Assembly (NCBI GenBank): GCA_018389105.1
Contig: JACATO010000052.1
Span: forward strand, 620,001 to 684,000
DNA: 64,000 bases
Reading direction: 5' to 3'
Source: Nautilus pompilius
Taxonomy: Eukaryota > Mollusca > Cephalopoda > Nautilida > Nautilidae
The translations under genes and the position numbers were made by a program. This document shows, piece after piece, positions 54,301-64,000 of the stretch. How positions within the stretch are numbered: position 1 is the first letter of the stretch; each line of letters opens with the position of its first letter. The notes under the pieces were generated by a model. It was not told where the DNA came from. It saw nothing but the letters and a program-made list of their open reading frames with translations, and ran no database searches.

Positions 54301-56694
54301 TGAGACTGCCTGTGTTACATCAACTATACTTCCACTGGCATAATTACCTTCCAGAAGTAGAAACAAGTCATTCAACTGAAGTGTTACAGAGAATGGAAGC
54401 TCTCAGAATTTTCTATTTTTAAAAAAAATTTTGCAGATCTGTTTATCCATTCAAAGATTGTCGTATTGCACCTCCAGGGTGTAGGAACAATTTTTTTTAA
54501 AGTCAGGAGTGCATTGTGGGATTATTTTCTTAATTATTCACAAACAGAATCCTATTTTACATATGTACTCCTCCAGGGGGAGAGGAAGAGTTGTGATATG
54601 ATAGATTCTTTTCAAACAAATAATCCGGCACTAGATGTCAACAAAAAGTTTAGTACATCCCATAGGAATTATAACTACTTGAGTCAACATGGTTTCTCTT
54701 GATTATACTTTGGCTCTAGCATTAAACTTAAGAAAACCAACCAACCAAAACCTTTTTTCTAATATGATGCAGTAAATAAATTGTTTGATGATGGTGATGC
54801 TGTTTTCTCCAGGGTGTTCCACAAATGGCTGTCAAACAGAAGATGCAAGCAGAAGGGTTGGACCCAGATATGCTAAAGTAAGCAAAACAAACTTATTTCA
54901 TATCTTTTATACTTTGCCCTTATATATAAACCTATCAGCATTGGATTAGGTTTGCAACTGCAGCACTAGAGCCAGAAATCTCAGGTTTTGTTCAGCAGAG
55001 TACCATATTTTTTGGCATATAAGCCAATGCCCCCCCCCCTTTCAGAAGTTCTGGGTTTCGACTTATTCTCCAAATCATCTTATCTATGGATACAGTCATT
55101 GAACTTGCTTAATGAAAAAATTAGAAATGACAAAGTGTTATTTTCTGAAATAAACTGTAAAGTTGTTCATTTAAAACAGACTCCAGAAATTACAGCTTCA
55201 AACATTTGTTGATAGGATGAGCAATTCATCATTAATGTGCTCACTGAAACATGCAAATTTATCCAATCAATAACAAGCATGCACTCAGCAACACGTTCTA
55301 TCTACTCTTTTTAATTTTAATTACTTGTATAAATAACCCTCCAGCACATTCTCTATCTTATTTCAAAATGTCTTGTGTAAAGTCATGCAGGTCATAATGG
55401 TAGCCTTTAAGCTGGAAGTTGTTAGGTTTTAATGGCTACACACAGGAAATATGGTGTCATTCAGAAATGTGTTAGGGACCAGCATAAAGTGAAGGATACA
55501 TTACAGACTACAAAGAAAACAAAGGAGGAAAATCTCAGTTGCAAAGCTAGGTGGACTAACATTGAGGATAAGTTGGAATATGTGCTAATCTGATGCACCA
55601 CATGTTGTGAACTTAGTACTGTACAGCTGAGATAGCCAAACAAATTGCAACTGATGACCATTGTCTTTACAGTTCTTTCTTTTGCTGGTGTACAGCATTC
55701 ACCATGGTGGTTTCCCACAGATGTGTACCATATCCGGTTAGAGAAAAGCTGTGTGTGTTGACCTCCATATTGGCCAATGTGAATGCCAAAATTTGGACAA
55801 CTTGAAACAAAGCTGAATATTGGCTCAAAAATGAAAATGAGAGATGAATTTCTGAATTTGAGTGTGCTGCAAAATCTCAAAATCAAATACAAGTGTCAAA
55901 GATGGATAAAAATGACATGCTTGGCTTTTTAAAGTAAGCGATTCAACACAGCACAAATGATACTGGATCACCTGATGATCACTGATGTAACGCGGTAACT
56001 AAAGATAGACACCGGGCTTTCATTACCAGAACTCATAATAACATTTTCAGTTTGTTTACAATATCTCTCCATGATTACAGACATGATTAAAAAAAAAAAT
56101 ATTTCGTAACCATTTATCCAGAAGATTTCCCACAAAGTAGTCCAATAATACGCACAAACAGCTCATTAATATTCATGAGCCTGGAAGTACTGTAGACATC
56201 ATTGCAGTGTGATGTGACTGTTATGAAGGATTTGACATATTATTCAGAGTGACTAAAGTTTGATTAACTACTGTAACTGATCTAGCTTTGTCTCATACTT
56301 CAAATCAATTTATGTGAAATGGGAAAATTAGCCAATTCAACTTATAATCCAAAAAATACGCTATATTCCAATCACCTCCTGATAACTAACTTGTTATTAT
56401 GACCTCTGTTATTAGTAACTGTAGATAACCAAAAATATATATATATATCTTGACCACATACAAAACCCCTAAAGATCAAACTTTTTTAAAGATGTACACC
56501 TTTATTTACTTCAATTTTTTTAAGAACAGGGTGCTATGTTAAAGCACCATACATTTAGATGCAACACATGTGGGCACATACAACTTTAACATTTTGTTCT
56601 TTCTAGCACCCCAGATGCTGCAGCTCCAGCTGAGCTTGAAGAAAACCATGATGACAATGGGGACTCGGACAGCACAGCAAGTTTCAGTGACTAA
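50855..56694 (+). CDS. WASHC3: WASH complex subunit 3 (CCDC53), complete, six coding exons
   Basis: WASHC3 is the small coiled-coil subunit of the WASH regulatory complex, which drives Arp2/3 actin assembly on endosomes for cargo sorting. Exons 50855-50905, 51476-51640, 52063-52185, 53724-53828, 54813-54877 and 56607-56694 join in frame to 198 residues (human 194). Residues 1-17 MDADGLPLVGPGIDYRK match the human MDEDGLPLMGSGIDLTK. Residues 23-79 are QKRTLAFLNHFITHT, FLNKFSCVCEEKL, a coiled coil (IQRLEIAMNILETKL) and SSIPGL. A Ser/Thr/Pro-rich linker follows (80-133), then DPRYAKYFKML (136-146), GVPQMAVKQKMQAEGLDPDM (149-168) and an acidic tail ending TASFSD, like human ESSFSD. The gene is divergent from TNPO3 and convergent with CSTF3. 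Confidence 0.97.
51114..51157 (+). repeat. (ATT)n microsatellite
   Basis: A nearly perfect run of about 14 ATT units in WASHC3 intron 1. Confidence 0.95.
51279..51339 (+). repeat. (ATT)n microsatellite, second array
   Basis: About 20 ATT units with one one-base interruption near the middle, 120 bp downstream of the first array. Confidence 0.95.
51476..51640 (+). CDS. WASHC3: WASHC3 exon 2 (residues 18-72), coiled coil
   Basis: Acceptor TTTTTCAG, donor AAA|GTAAGT, 55 codons. Encodes VDALHQKRTLAFLNHFITHT ... CEEKLEMLSTKIQRLEIAMN ILETK, the conserved helical core shared with human CCDC53. Confidence 0.96.
52063..52185 (+). CDS. WASHC3: WASHC3 exon 3 (residues 73-113), low-complexity linker
   Basis: Begins LSSIPGLENVT (human LSSIPGLDDVT), then a Ser/Thr/Asn/Pro-rich linker. 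Forty-one codons, acceptor TTGCAG, donor CAG|GTGATT. Confidence 0.94.
52186..53723 (+). other. WASHC3 intron 3, hosting a pogo-like relic
   Basis: A 1.54-kb intron. Its second half is a pogo/Tigger-like relic (about 52960-53475). The first half (52186-52700) is AT-rich with nothing recognised, and 52725-52960 may belong to the element. Confidence 0.75.
52960..53475 (+). mobile_element. Pogo/Tigger-like DNA transposon relic
   Basis: Plus-strand translation from about 52975 reads KNYTLNIADKIKIVKKLEK then a CEYNVGSSIV-like segment. This is the CENP-B N-terminal DNA-binding helix pattern of Tigger/jerky transposases (LTLAEKLEIIKRLEKGE...YGVGKSTI). The right end (about 53400-53475), read inward, begins TAGTAAACTCTAAATAATGG, typical of pogo-type termini. 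The matching left terminus was not found, the catalytic region is missing, and the copy looks broken and short. Confidence 0.6.
53724..53828 (+). CDS. WASHC3: WASHC3 exon 4 (residues 114-148)
   Basis: Encodes ASDSPSEQPPKQEEKPKVTV SQDPRYAKYFKMLTV, matching human AKDPRYARYLKMVQV. Acceptor TTGTAG, donor GTG|GTAAGT. Confidence 0.95.
53829..54812 (+). other. WASHC3 intron 4
   Basis: A 984-bp intron, AT-rich; no recognisable element or gene. Confidence 0.8.
54813..54877 (+). CDS. WASHC3: WASHC3 exon 5 (residues 149-169 and part of 170)
   Basis: Encodes GVPQMAVKQKMQAEGLDPDM L, matching human GVPVMAIRNKMISEGLDPDL. Acceptor CTCCAG, donor AA|GTAAGC splits an asparagine codon. Confidence 0.95.
54878..56606 (+). 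other. WASHC3 intron 5, mostly one pogo-like element
   Basis: A 1.73-kb intron. About 1.36 kb of it is the TIR-bounded pogo-like element at 55003-56361. The remainder is AT-rich, with a TA run near 56434-56447. Confidence 0.8.
55003..56361 (+). mobile_element. Pogo-like DNA transposon, non-autonomous (1.36 kb)
   Basis: Terminal inverted repeats of about 21 bp (left CCATATTTTTTGGCATATAAG, right read inward GCGTATTTTTTGGATTATAAG; 17 of 21 match) are flanked by TA on both sides (55001-55002, 56362-56363). The interior at about 55395-55750 reads as the double DNA-binding domain of a pogo/Tigger transposase, in several frames. Blocks are an AFKLEVVRF helix, a FGVSEKCVRDW-like turn, KARWTNIEDKLEYVL and STVQL. 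The catalytic domain is not seen and the frame is broken. A 143-codon open frame on the minus strand here is only the antisense of this block. Confidence 0.78.
56607..56694 (+). CDS. WASHC3: WASHC3 exon 6 (residues 170-198), stop codon
   Basis: Completes N170, then TPDAAAPAELEENHDDNG and DSDSTASFSD before TAA at 56692-56694. The acidic SFSD end is the same as in human. Confidence 0.95.
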
Positions 56695-57947
56695 TAATCT
56701 GAAACAGTTAAAGAACTTTACCCAAACACTCAAAATTCTCTTGATTATTGAACTCAAGGCAAGCTATGGTTGTACAATACTTGTTTAGTTTTTTTTTTTT
56801 TAAATCAAACTAACCCTATCCCTTAATTCTCTGATGTATACATTTTACATTATCTATAAATGTTAATCCACTCATGGATTGTACATCAACATTATGTTTC
56901 TCATTATGTGAAAGATTTAAGGTTTTCCCATAAACTTGCTTGTCTATACTTTCACCTAACTGTAGAAGGTTGTTTGTGTGTCTGCATGCGCACACCCAAA
57001 TATGCAGACAGAATTTACTTTTTCTAATATGTATATATGTGAACAATATTAACAAAAGAGAACTAGAAGTTGGCAGCAAAAACAAGTTGAAGCAACAAAT
57101 TTAGGCTAAAAATTATTAAATGCAAAGATGTATATCTATATTTTTCTAACATTGGTACTTGAAGCTTCTAGAATTAAATTATTTATCTACAGCTGGTTAT
57201 TCTGGTGGTTTTGACTGTTTGCCACCTGCATTATTAAAACATTCCACAATGTGTATCAAGTGAGAATGAAGTTGTTGTTAATGGTGTGGAAAGAATATGT
57301 TCTATATTTTACACTGAATGCAATAAAACAATTTACTCCAATGTTTCCATTATGGCTGAAAGGAGTTAATGTTCAGCACATATCCTTCAGTGTCACCAAG
57401 CTTTGGAGGGGAGTGTTGTTGTTACCATACCATTTCAGTTCATATGCCAATGTATTTCCAACTTTGATGAAAAGCTTAATTAATACGCATGCCCCCCCCC
57501 AAATAATCTGTTGGTAATTTTTCAGTTGGAGGATTCATTCTCCAAGGAAACATTCTGGTATCTCTGTGATTCTGAATGTTTGATTCATTTCACATGCACA
57601 TGCATTTAAAAAAAAGATAACCATTATTGTTGTCTTTTCTCAAACAAATGCTAATGGTTGTTCCTCTTTGGTTATATAAAATCTAAGATCTGGCTGTTAA
57701 ACCTTTCCTATTACTTTTTCTAAATTTTTACTGAATTTCAGATGAGTTATTTTAAACCAAAAATTTTTTTTAATGTCATTTTCTGAACCTGGGACAGCAT
57801 CATTCAGTTGCATTATTAAACAAGCCACAAAATGATCAGCAAATGTGCTGGAGAAGCTGTTCTTTTGAATGGTAGTGCAATACTATTGGGAAAAATTCTG
57901 GTTTGATTTGTTTTCCTAAATTAGTGGAAGGTAGCAATGTTTAATCC

Positions 57948-57953
57948 AATAAA
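57948..57953 (+). terminator. Candidate WASHC3 polyadenylation signal
   Basis: AATAAA, followed by a T-rich stretch. It is 1.25 kb after the stop. An earlier AATAAA at 57322-57327 and a later one at 58128-58133 are alternatives. Confidence 0.35.
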
Positions 57954-58758
57954 TATTTTTTAAAATATCAGTGATTAACAGTATAAAACCAACAGGTATG
58001 CTATCAAAAGTAAAATGTCAGCCATTTTGGTTTCTCTGGGGTCCCTTTTGGAATGTGATGCAGGCACTAAGCCCCACATTATGCTAAGGTACTACAATAA
58101 TATTTTTCCCCACAAAAAAAAATTTTGAATAAACATCAATAGTTTTTTTTAGGTTTTTTTTTTTTTTTATTGGTTAATGCCTCATACACATTAAATGAAA
58201 CCAGCAACTAAACTTTAAAAAAAAAGCATCTACGGGATATTAAGAAAATTGATTTGCAGGAAAAGGATTTTGTGCACACATGTGTGATTAAAGAGCCTGT
58301 TATAGATTGTTTCATGTGCAAAGCATGATTAAATCAACAGTGAAAGAATACACATTTATGACCACCAGTATACGTAATTTGTTACAAGAGAGAGCTTTCA
58401 TTGCCTGTGTAGCCTACAGATGTTTTTCATTTTTTCTAAAGAAAAATACATAAAGGTAGACAGATGCTTTGATATGAGGTGGCACATCATATTGATCCCC
58501 TAGTGGTTGCAAATACAAGATCCATTCTTAATTAGCTATTAGGAAATGCTTTTTTTTTGTTTTGTTTTTCAGTAATCATGTATGCGCTGCCTGGATGTGT
58601 CTACTGAATCAGGTAGTGGAAACAGTGTTTTGGTAAAAGGAGCTTTGTTTGTTAGTCTACATTTTTTTTAAAAAAAGTGATCAAGATTTTAGACTAGAGG
58701 TGTAGATTGTGGCAGTATCTGGTAATGAAAAGTCAACAAAAAAGTTTGAATATTTGTT

Positions 58759-58764
58759 TTTATT
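58759..58764 (-). terminator. Candidate CSTF3 polyadenylation signal
   Basis: AATAAA on the minus strand (TTTATT on the plus), 1.07 kb after the CSTF3 stop codon. Use is inferred. Confidence 0.3.
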
Positions 58765-59836
58765 AGAATGTCAACAAAAATGCATAAATTTAAATTTTCC
58801 AGTAATGTTGGTTGATAATGAGAAATGACAAGGGAACGTTTTGTTATAGGTGAAAATGACTTGTGTAAATGACATCTGCCTAAAAGATTTTTGTGGTTTA
58901 AAACTGTCAGCATCAGTGTTTAAAAAATATACATATGTTCAAGTTGGGCTGTTTTGTTTTTCTTCACACTTTCATTATCGGTGTACATACTGCTAACTCT
59001 ATCTCCAGACTCTCTATATATTAGTTGAATACTTTTAAAGACAACTTACTGGCAGTGTTTCTTTTGCCTGCCTGCCACTTAGAGCAAAAGGTCAAACAAC
59101 GTACATTTGTTATTCTCAAAGAAAACCTCAAAACAAATTTCTCTAGTTGTTTAACTTAAGTGTGCTTCTTAAATGCAAATCTAGCACACATTCCAGCAGT
59201 GTGGAATCATACTTTTGCTTTCAGTGAATTCCTCAAATAAACTACAGATAGGTTTCTCCTTGCAATCTAAGTAGAATCTTTAAATTAGTTTGAGTGGAGA
59301 CCATGATTTCTAAGTAATGAGAGACAAACCTTGTTTTAAGACCATTCTGCCACACTATTGCAAAATGTTTCTTCTTTGCATTTTTAAAGAGAAATCTAAT
59401 GTTGTAGACTGGACAGGCTTGTAGCAATGTCTTCAGTTCAAGAAGAAAGTCAAAATTCTTCTATTTCTCATGGAAGTTCAATACCAATATAGATATTCTT
59501 TGGTTTTGTTTTACTAACACTACTTCATCAATGCTAAAGTTATGTGGGAATTTCATTAGCACATCAAGAAACTCTCTACTCATTTTCTCTTAGATACTGC
59601 TTGTTCATGATAAAGATGATCTGTTGCTAGGTGACTGCGCACAACACAAACAGCCACTTGGAAAGGAAAATAGGAGAAAAAAAAACAACAAATATGAGAA
59701 TTTTAGATGGTAAGAAATTGCAACAGATTTGTCAAACCTTTCTCGTTCTCACACACACACACCAATCATGATATGTACAGAAAGTCAGGTGAGCATGGAT
59801 ATGGTGAAAAACAGACTTTGAACTTCATCTTGGTGC

Positions 59837-60036
59837 TCATCTCACACGTTTCTGCTGACGGCTGCGATATACATCATGTAGAGGAGGTGCCATGTCAATG
59901 TTCTCTTCATCACTCTCTTCATTTGCATCACCTGATGCCAGTTTTCTTTTCCGCACACCCATAGCTATTTCTATTGACAGTAGAGTCCCAGGGTCTATTT
60001 TTGCATGATTAATGCCATTCTCAATCATGGGCATTT
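59837..60036 (-). CDS. CSTF3: CSTF3 last exon, stop codon
   Basis: Completes E, then [20 protein letters not shown] ... [20 protein letters not shown] and [18 protein letters not shown], then TGA (59837-59839). The RQQKR end is the family hallmark. Confidence 0.95.
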
Positions 60037-63000
60037 CTGAAAGTAAATTTAAAAAAATAATTGTTCTGAGCATTTCTTTTTTGACTTAACTACATAACCA
60101 TAAGAATTTGGTGAATTATTAGCAAGCAAGCTGAGAATGTGTCCTGAATTTCCACAAGAACAAAATGCCACAAATGTTTCATAAAATTGCTAGTCAAGAT
60201 GATCCTCAAGAGAATCACCTGCTTTTAATGGATATCTGTCCACATTAGCAGCATTTTGTTTAGTTATGTGAAATGTTGCTAAGTGCGATGACAGATTCCA
60301 CAGAACAGTTATGAGAAGCCAGAATTCTTGGATCTTGTAAAATCATTATTTTGAAGAAAAAAAGTTATTTTGTGCAGATAGTTGTATATCCTTACATTGC
60401 ACAACTCAAATTGTTTTTATGTGCCAACTATTTTTTAATCAGAGAGAGCAGCAAGCTTGATAAACCAAAGCAATCCTTTGATGGAGACAGTTAAACACCA
60501 GCAGAGTTATTTGTTTGCTGTTAACCGTAACTGGTATTTTTTTCTTTTTTCAAAAAAGACACGGTTGGAGGTTTAATAGTACTACTGTTGGCTTGTTTGT
60601 ATTAATCCTGTCCAAAACTCTGGTTTGCATTGCAAACCCCTTGGGAAGGGAGGGTCAATAAATTTTTCAAGGACGGTATTCCATAATGGCAGAAGTAAAA
60701 GTGTTTGAACACCAAAATGAAAATTGGTGTTTTTTTTTTCCATAAAATATGAAAGAATTGGTAGACATTGTGGACAAAATTAATTTAATGTATGCAAAAA
60801 TAAATAAATAAAGTAATTACAGAAGCACCAGCACAACTAAGCTACTTAGTTTTTATTTGCAAATTCAGAAACATTTGTTAGTTTTGTCACCAAATGAGCA
60901 AATATGCTCAATGACAGTCCAACCATTTTGGTGCCTTGAGGACTGGACCAGGGTCGCTGCAGCCAGCCATTCAATCAGTGCTGTGATGTTTTGCTCCAGT
61001 GAGGTTTGAATGAATGTTCTTGTTTACTAGTTTGTTAGCATTCCTAGTGCATTATTTTTTTTATTTGAACTGTTTTACCCCATAATGGACAAGTAGCTGA
61101 AAATGTTTTCCTGCGATTATGAACTGAAAAGGAGTTTCAGATCATCAGCTTTTGGCTGAGTTTAAGATACGAGTGCCCTCCACTGGCAGAAAAAGCTACT
61201 GCAGTTTTGTTAACATTTTCAACAAACTTATGCGGGAAAGCATTTCCCTCATATGCACATCTGAAAACCAAATACAGAAACAGACTCAATGCCAATCCAG
61301 ATCTGAGACCTTATCTTTCTTTAGTGGTTCAAAATTTGCAAGAGCTAAGCAACTGCATCCATCCCCACTGATAGAAGCTACAAAAGTAAAATCTTGAAAG
61401 AATGTTGCTGCTTCATAATGTAATGATAAATAATAAAAGTGTCATAAGAAAAACACATTTTATATTTCCAAGATCATTGTTTCTATTATTTATACTCAGG
61501 TAAGGGAGAAAATTTCTGGAAAACATTTATTTTTAGGAGAGCATTCTCGAGATTTGGCATTTCCATGAAAGGAGTTTGTGAGGTGTCAGACTTTGGGAAC
61601 CAATGTATTAATCAGAATATTGGTGCCAAGTCAGTGAGCAGTTAAAAATATTTAAAAGAAAGAAAGAAAATAGAACCTACCATCAGGAATAACAATATTA
61701 GTTATGTGAGCAATGAATTTATCAATCATTACAAAAGGACCCTGAAATGAAAAAGAATGTAAATTAAAATGTTTTTATTACAAATTACTCTCAATCCTCT
61801 GTGGCTAGCTAACAAAGACAATTAGAGTTGCACACTTTATATATTTAGTTTATCAAAAAATGGAAGATGGTTATAATAATGTTCTCTTGCTTAGCAAATT
61901 CCTTTTTGGCATTGAAACAAAAATAATCTATTCATTGAGTAAAGTACCACAAACCCTCATCACCCAATGACCCTATGAAGATGTTTTGGGTCCAGACATA
62001 TAAACAGACCCTTGTTTTATTATTTACCTCATCTGGAAAAAAGTTTTCAGAAAGCAAACCTAATTAAATGTGATGCCTCTATTACCGGAAATTACCTTGG
62101 TTTGTCTTGCTTGTCTTATTTTGGCAGAATGTAAAAGCATCTTCATTAAGCCTGCTGATATGCTGGTGTTAGGCAAAGGACTTGGAAACTATATTTTAAA
62201 TAGTTGACTCCACAAAACCATGACCTACCTAAGGTGATTCAGGCCAAGAATGAAAAAAAAAGGAAAAGAAAACAAAATGTTCCCACCTACAAGTTTTGAT
62301 GCAGAAAACCAGGAATAAGAAATACCGGAATCCATTCCCCACCACCAAAAAACTAATTAAACCATGCATATTGGGATGGGCCTACTGCCAGCTCTGCTGT
62401 GTGTGCATTAGAATTGAAAGTATGGAAATGACTACTTACATGAAAACATTCTGGGGGGGGAAGAAGTGTGAGAAGCTGAGCTGCAGCAGGTGGCGGCGGA
62501 AACACTCCGCCTGGCACAGGATGGGCACCACTTGCTGAATAACACACAAACATTAAGTGCAGCAGTAGCTTGCAAGCAGCAAACCTGGTACTTTGGTGGG
62601 GGGCAATTTGCTGTCAATACCACAGCATTTACAAGACACTACTAATTAGACACCATTGCTATACATGTTATCTTTATAAATAACGATCCCATGAAAAAAC
62701 AAAACACTTGATAAGTTGCATTTTAAAAAAAGTCAATCATCTTATAGTTGTGGTGGTAGTTATAATTTTACTATAAAATAGAACATTTTAAAATTAAATC
62801 CATCAATAAAACAGAATGTATCTTGATAAACAAAAGGAGCTGATGGCAGGAGAAAATGTAGGTGCAACATTATAATTAAACAGACCTATACAACCTCTAA
62901 CAAGGACACCACTGAGGTTTAACACAGATGTGTACCTATAGGTCTACACACAGGTTTATATGCTCAAACATGGACTGATTTTAATACCTACGTGGCAACA

Positions 63001-63136
63001 GGCGGGGCTTATAAGGTAACATCTGTTCTAAATCTGGTTTTGGATACTCTGGCCGTTTTCTGTGTTCTTCATCCTCCATTGCAGCCCATGCAACTTCATT
63101 TGCTGGCATTTGTATAACATGCTGCATGGCCAGGTT
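59837..63136 (-). CDS. CSTF3: Cleavage stimulation factor subunit 3 (CstF-77), C-terminal 166 residues; gene continues beyond window
   Basis: CSTF3 is the scaffold of the CstF complex, which binds the GU-rich element downstream of poly(A) sites and stimulates pre-mRNA 3' cleavage. Four exons (62992-63136, 62440-62534, 61681-61741, 59837-60036) join in phase to the last 166 residues (human protein 717). Matches to human are [20 protein letters not shown] (human [20 protein letters not shown]), [14 protein letters not shown] then [13 protein letters not shown] (human [27 protein letters not shown]), and a tail of acidic residues followed by [16 protein letters not shown] (human PPVHDIYRARQQKRIR). 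This is the proline-rich hinge and C-terminal part that contacts CstF-64 and CstF-50. The HAT repeats lie to the right, outside the window. Convergent with WASHC3. Confidence 0.95.
61681..61741 (-). CDS. CSTF3: CSTF3 exon (2nd from last)
   Basis: A 61-nt exon: [20 protein letters not shown] plus the first base of a glutamate codon. It continues the human GPFVQVDELMEIFRRCKIP segment, more diverged. Acceptor TTTCAG, donor G|GTAGGT. Confidence 0.92.
62440..62534 (-). CDS. CSTF3: CSTF3 exon (3rd from last), proline-rich hinge
   Basis: Completes a proline codon, then [31 protein letters not shown], the near-invariant hinge of the family. Acceptor ATTCAG, donor CAT|GTAAGT. Confidence 0.95.
62992..63136 (-). 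CDS. CSTF3: CSTF3 exon (4th from last)
   Basis: Forty-eight codons starting at phase 0 after a TTTCAG acceptor: [48 protein letters not shown]. Ends C|GTAGGT. The first 25 residues do not align closely to human; the rest does. Confidence 0.92.
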
Positions 63137-64000
63137 CTGAAACAAGACAGACTCAATGCAGATTTTTAAAAACAACATAAACGTCCATTTTTAAGACTAC
63201 AACACTATAATGAATAATTGTCACCAAGAATCTGTGAGTATATGGCCATCTGCTTTATAATTAAAAATGTGGAATATAGTAGTATTTATCAAAATGGAAC
63301 CTTGAAAAATGATGATGAAGAAGCTAAAAAATACACCATATGGCTGTCAGATAACTGAGTTTTACTTACATGAATAAATATCTGAATAAAAATATAATTT
63401 CACACCACAGAATCTGAAAATGTAGAAGATACAAAAAAGAATTCAACCATAGCATACTATTAACCACTCAGTTACCAACAGCATAAATGTACTACCTAAT
63501 ATAAGACAGTACTAACTCCAGCAATTACTGATTCGTGTTTTAACTTTATTCACAGAAACTTTGTTGGCATAGGTTCTCTACTTCCACCCATTCTTGCCAA
63601 ATGAAGATGCATTTTCTGCTTACAATCACAACTTACCTTATTTCTGTGTACTATATAGGTTCTTAGAATGTTGAATAATCATGATTATATTACTTTTACA
63701 TGGATATCAAGATATCAATAAACTTTATTTTCTGGACTCTTTATGTATAAGAGATGAATAGACAAATTAACATTAATCTGTATCGTAAACCTATATTTAC
63801 TGGCTTACTTATGAAATGGTATTCCTTTTTTCTCTGCTACCAGACATATAAAACTTGCTCTTCATATACTCAGTTTGATACCAAATACAGAACTGTCAAA
63901 CTACTACTAATGATGAATGGTTCTCCTTCAAAATTTATAGACTCTTATGCACATAAAGAGCCTAACAAGATATTTTGTTCAAAACATGTTTATATAATGT
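63137..64000 (-). other. CSTF3 intron running to the window edge
   Basis: AT-rich; I could not place another CSTF3 exon. The next upstream exon must end in phase 0 and presumably lies beyond position 64000. Confidence 0.6.

Larger units (their letters stand above)
56695..59836. other. Convergent 3' UTRs and intergenic space of WASHC3 and CSTF3
   Basis: The two stop codons are 3.14 kb apart. No further gene is seen. Candidate WASHC3 poly(A) signals (AATAAA, plus strand) are at 57322, 57948 and 58128, and a candidate CSTF3 signal on the minus strand is at 58759-58764. Transcript ends cannot be fixed from sequence, so it is unclear whether the two 3' UTRs overlap. Confidence 0.65.
60037..62991 (-). 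other. Last three CSTF3 introns
   Basis: Introns 60037-61680, 61742-62439 and 62535-62991, all with GT-AG ends on the minus strand. Positions 60840-61400 are somewhat less AT-rich and hold an 81-codon plus-strand open frame without recognisable domain. Nothing else is seen. Confidence 0.75.

Noticed and set aside
55461-55892. A 143-codon minus-strand open frame in WASHC3 intron 5
   Set aside because: It is the antisense of the DNA-binding region of the pogo-like element.
63636-63700. Possible further CSTF3 exon before a GTAAGTTG donor
   Set aside because: The frame that would end in phase 0 soon meets a stop, there is no convincing acceptor, and the translation does not resemble CSTF3.
1-64000. 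CRISPR arrays, rRNA, intact tRNA genes, or a novel multi-gene system
   Set aside because: None seen. The window is three conserved animal genes with introns and decayed mobile elements.

Overview
This window is nuclear DNA from an animal. It is AT-rich, with GT-AG introns, many low-complexity tracts and decayed mobile elements. The three proteins resemble their vertebrate orthologues but are clearly diverged, and Penelope-like, pogo/Tigger and mariner relics occur together. That suggests an invertebrate, perhaps a mollusc or other lophotrochozoan; the taxon is an inference and cannot be fixed from this sequence alone.

Layout. (1) Positions 1-50409, minus strand: the complete coding region of transportin-3 (TNPO3), the importin-beta family receptor that carries phosphorylated SR proteins into the nucleus. 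I traced 27 coding exons with matching phases, giving 929 residues (human 923). One intron (exon 19 to 20) is 14 kb, and one intron has a GC donor instead of GT. (2) 50410-50854: a 445-bp shared head-to-head promoter. (3) 50855-56694, plus strand: the complete six-exon WASHC3 (CCDC53) gene, 198 residues, a subunit of the endosomal WASH complex. (4) 56695-59836: the 3' untranslated and intergenic stretch between two convergent genes. (5) 59837 to the right edge, minus strand: the last four exons of CSTF3 (CstF-77, 3'-end cleavage factor); the 5' part of the gene lies beyond the window.

The introns hold the accessory content: a Penelope-like reverse-transcriptase relic and a tRNA-derived SINE fragment (TNPO3 intron 21), an internally deleted pogo/Tigger element (intron 16), a short mariner-like element with near-perfect terminal repeats (intron 2), two more pogo-like elements (WASHC3 introns 3 and 5), further SINE-like fragments, and a roughly 780-bp GT/CA array in TNPO3 intron 1.

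The three genes are housekeeping genes of RNA processing and trafficking. TNPO3 imports SR splicing factors, CSTF3 acts in mRNA 3'-end formation, and WASHC3 acts in endosomal sorting. Nothing suggests that they work as one system. I found no CRISPR, operon, toxin or novel gene cluster. The points most worth checking are a possible in-frame extra TNPO3 exon (37677-37970), the GC-AG intron, the pentanucleotide array that abuts the TNPO3 stop codon, and two unrecognised blocks in large introns. Coordinates were read by eye and may be off by a base in homopolymer-rich stretches.
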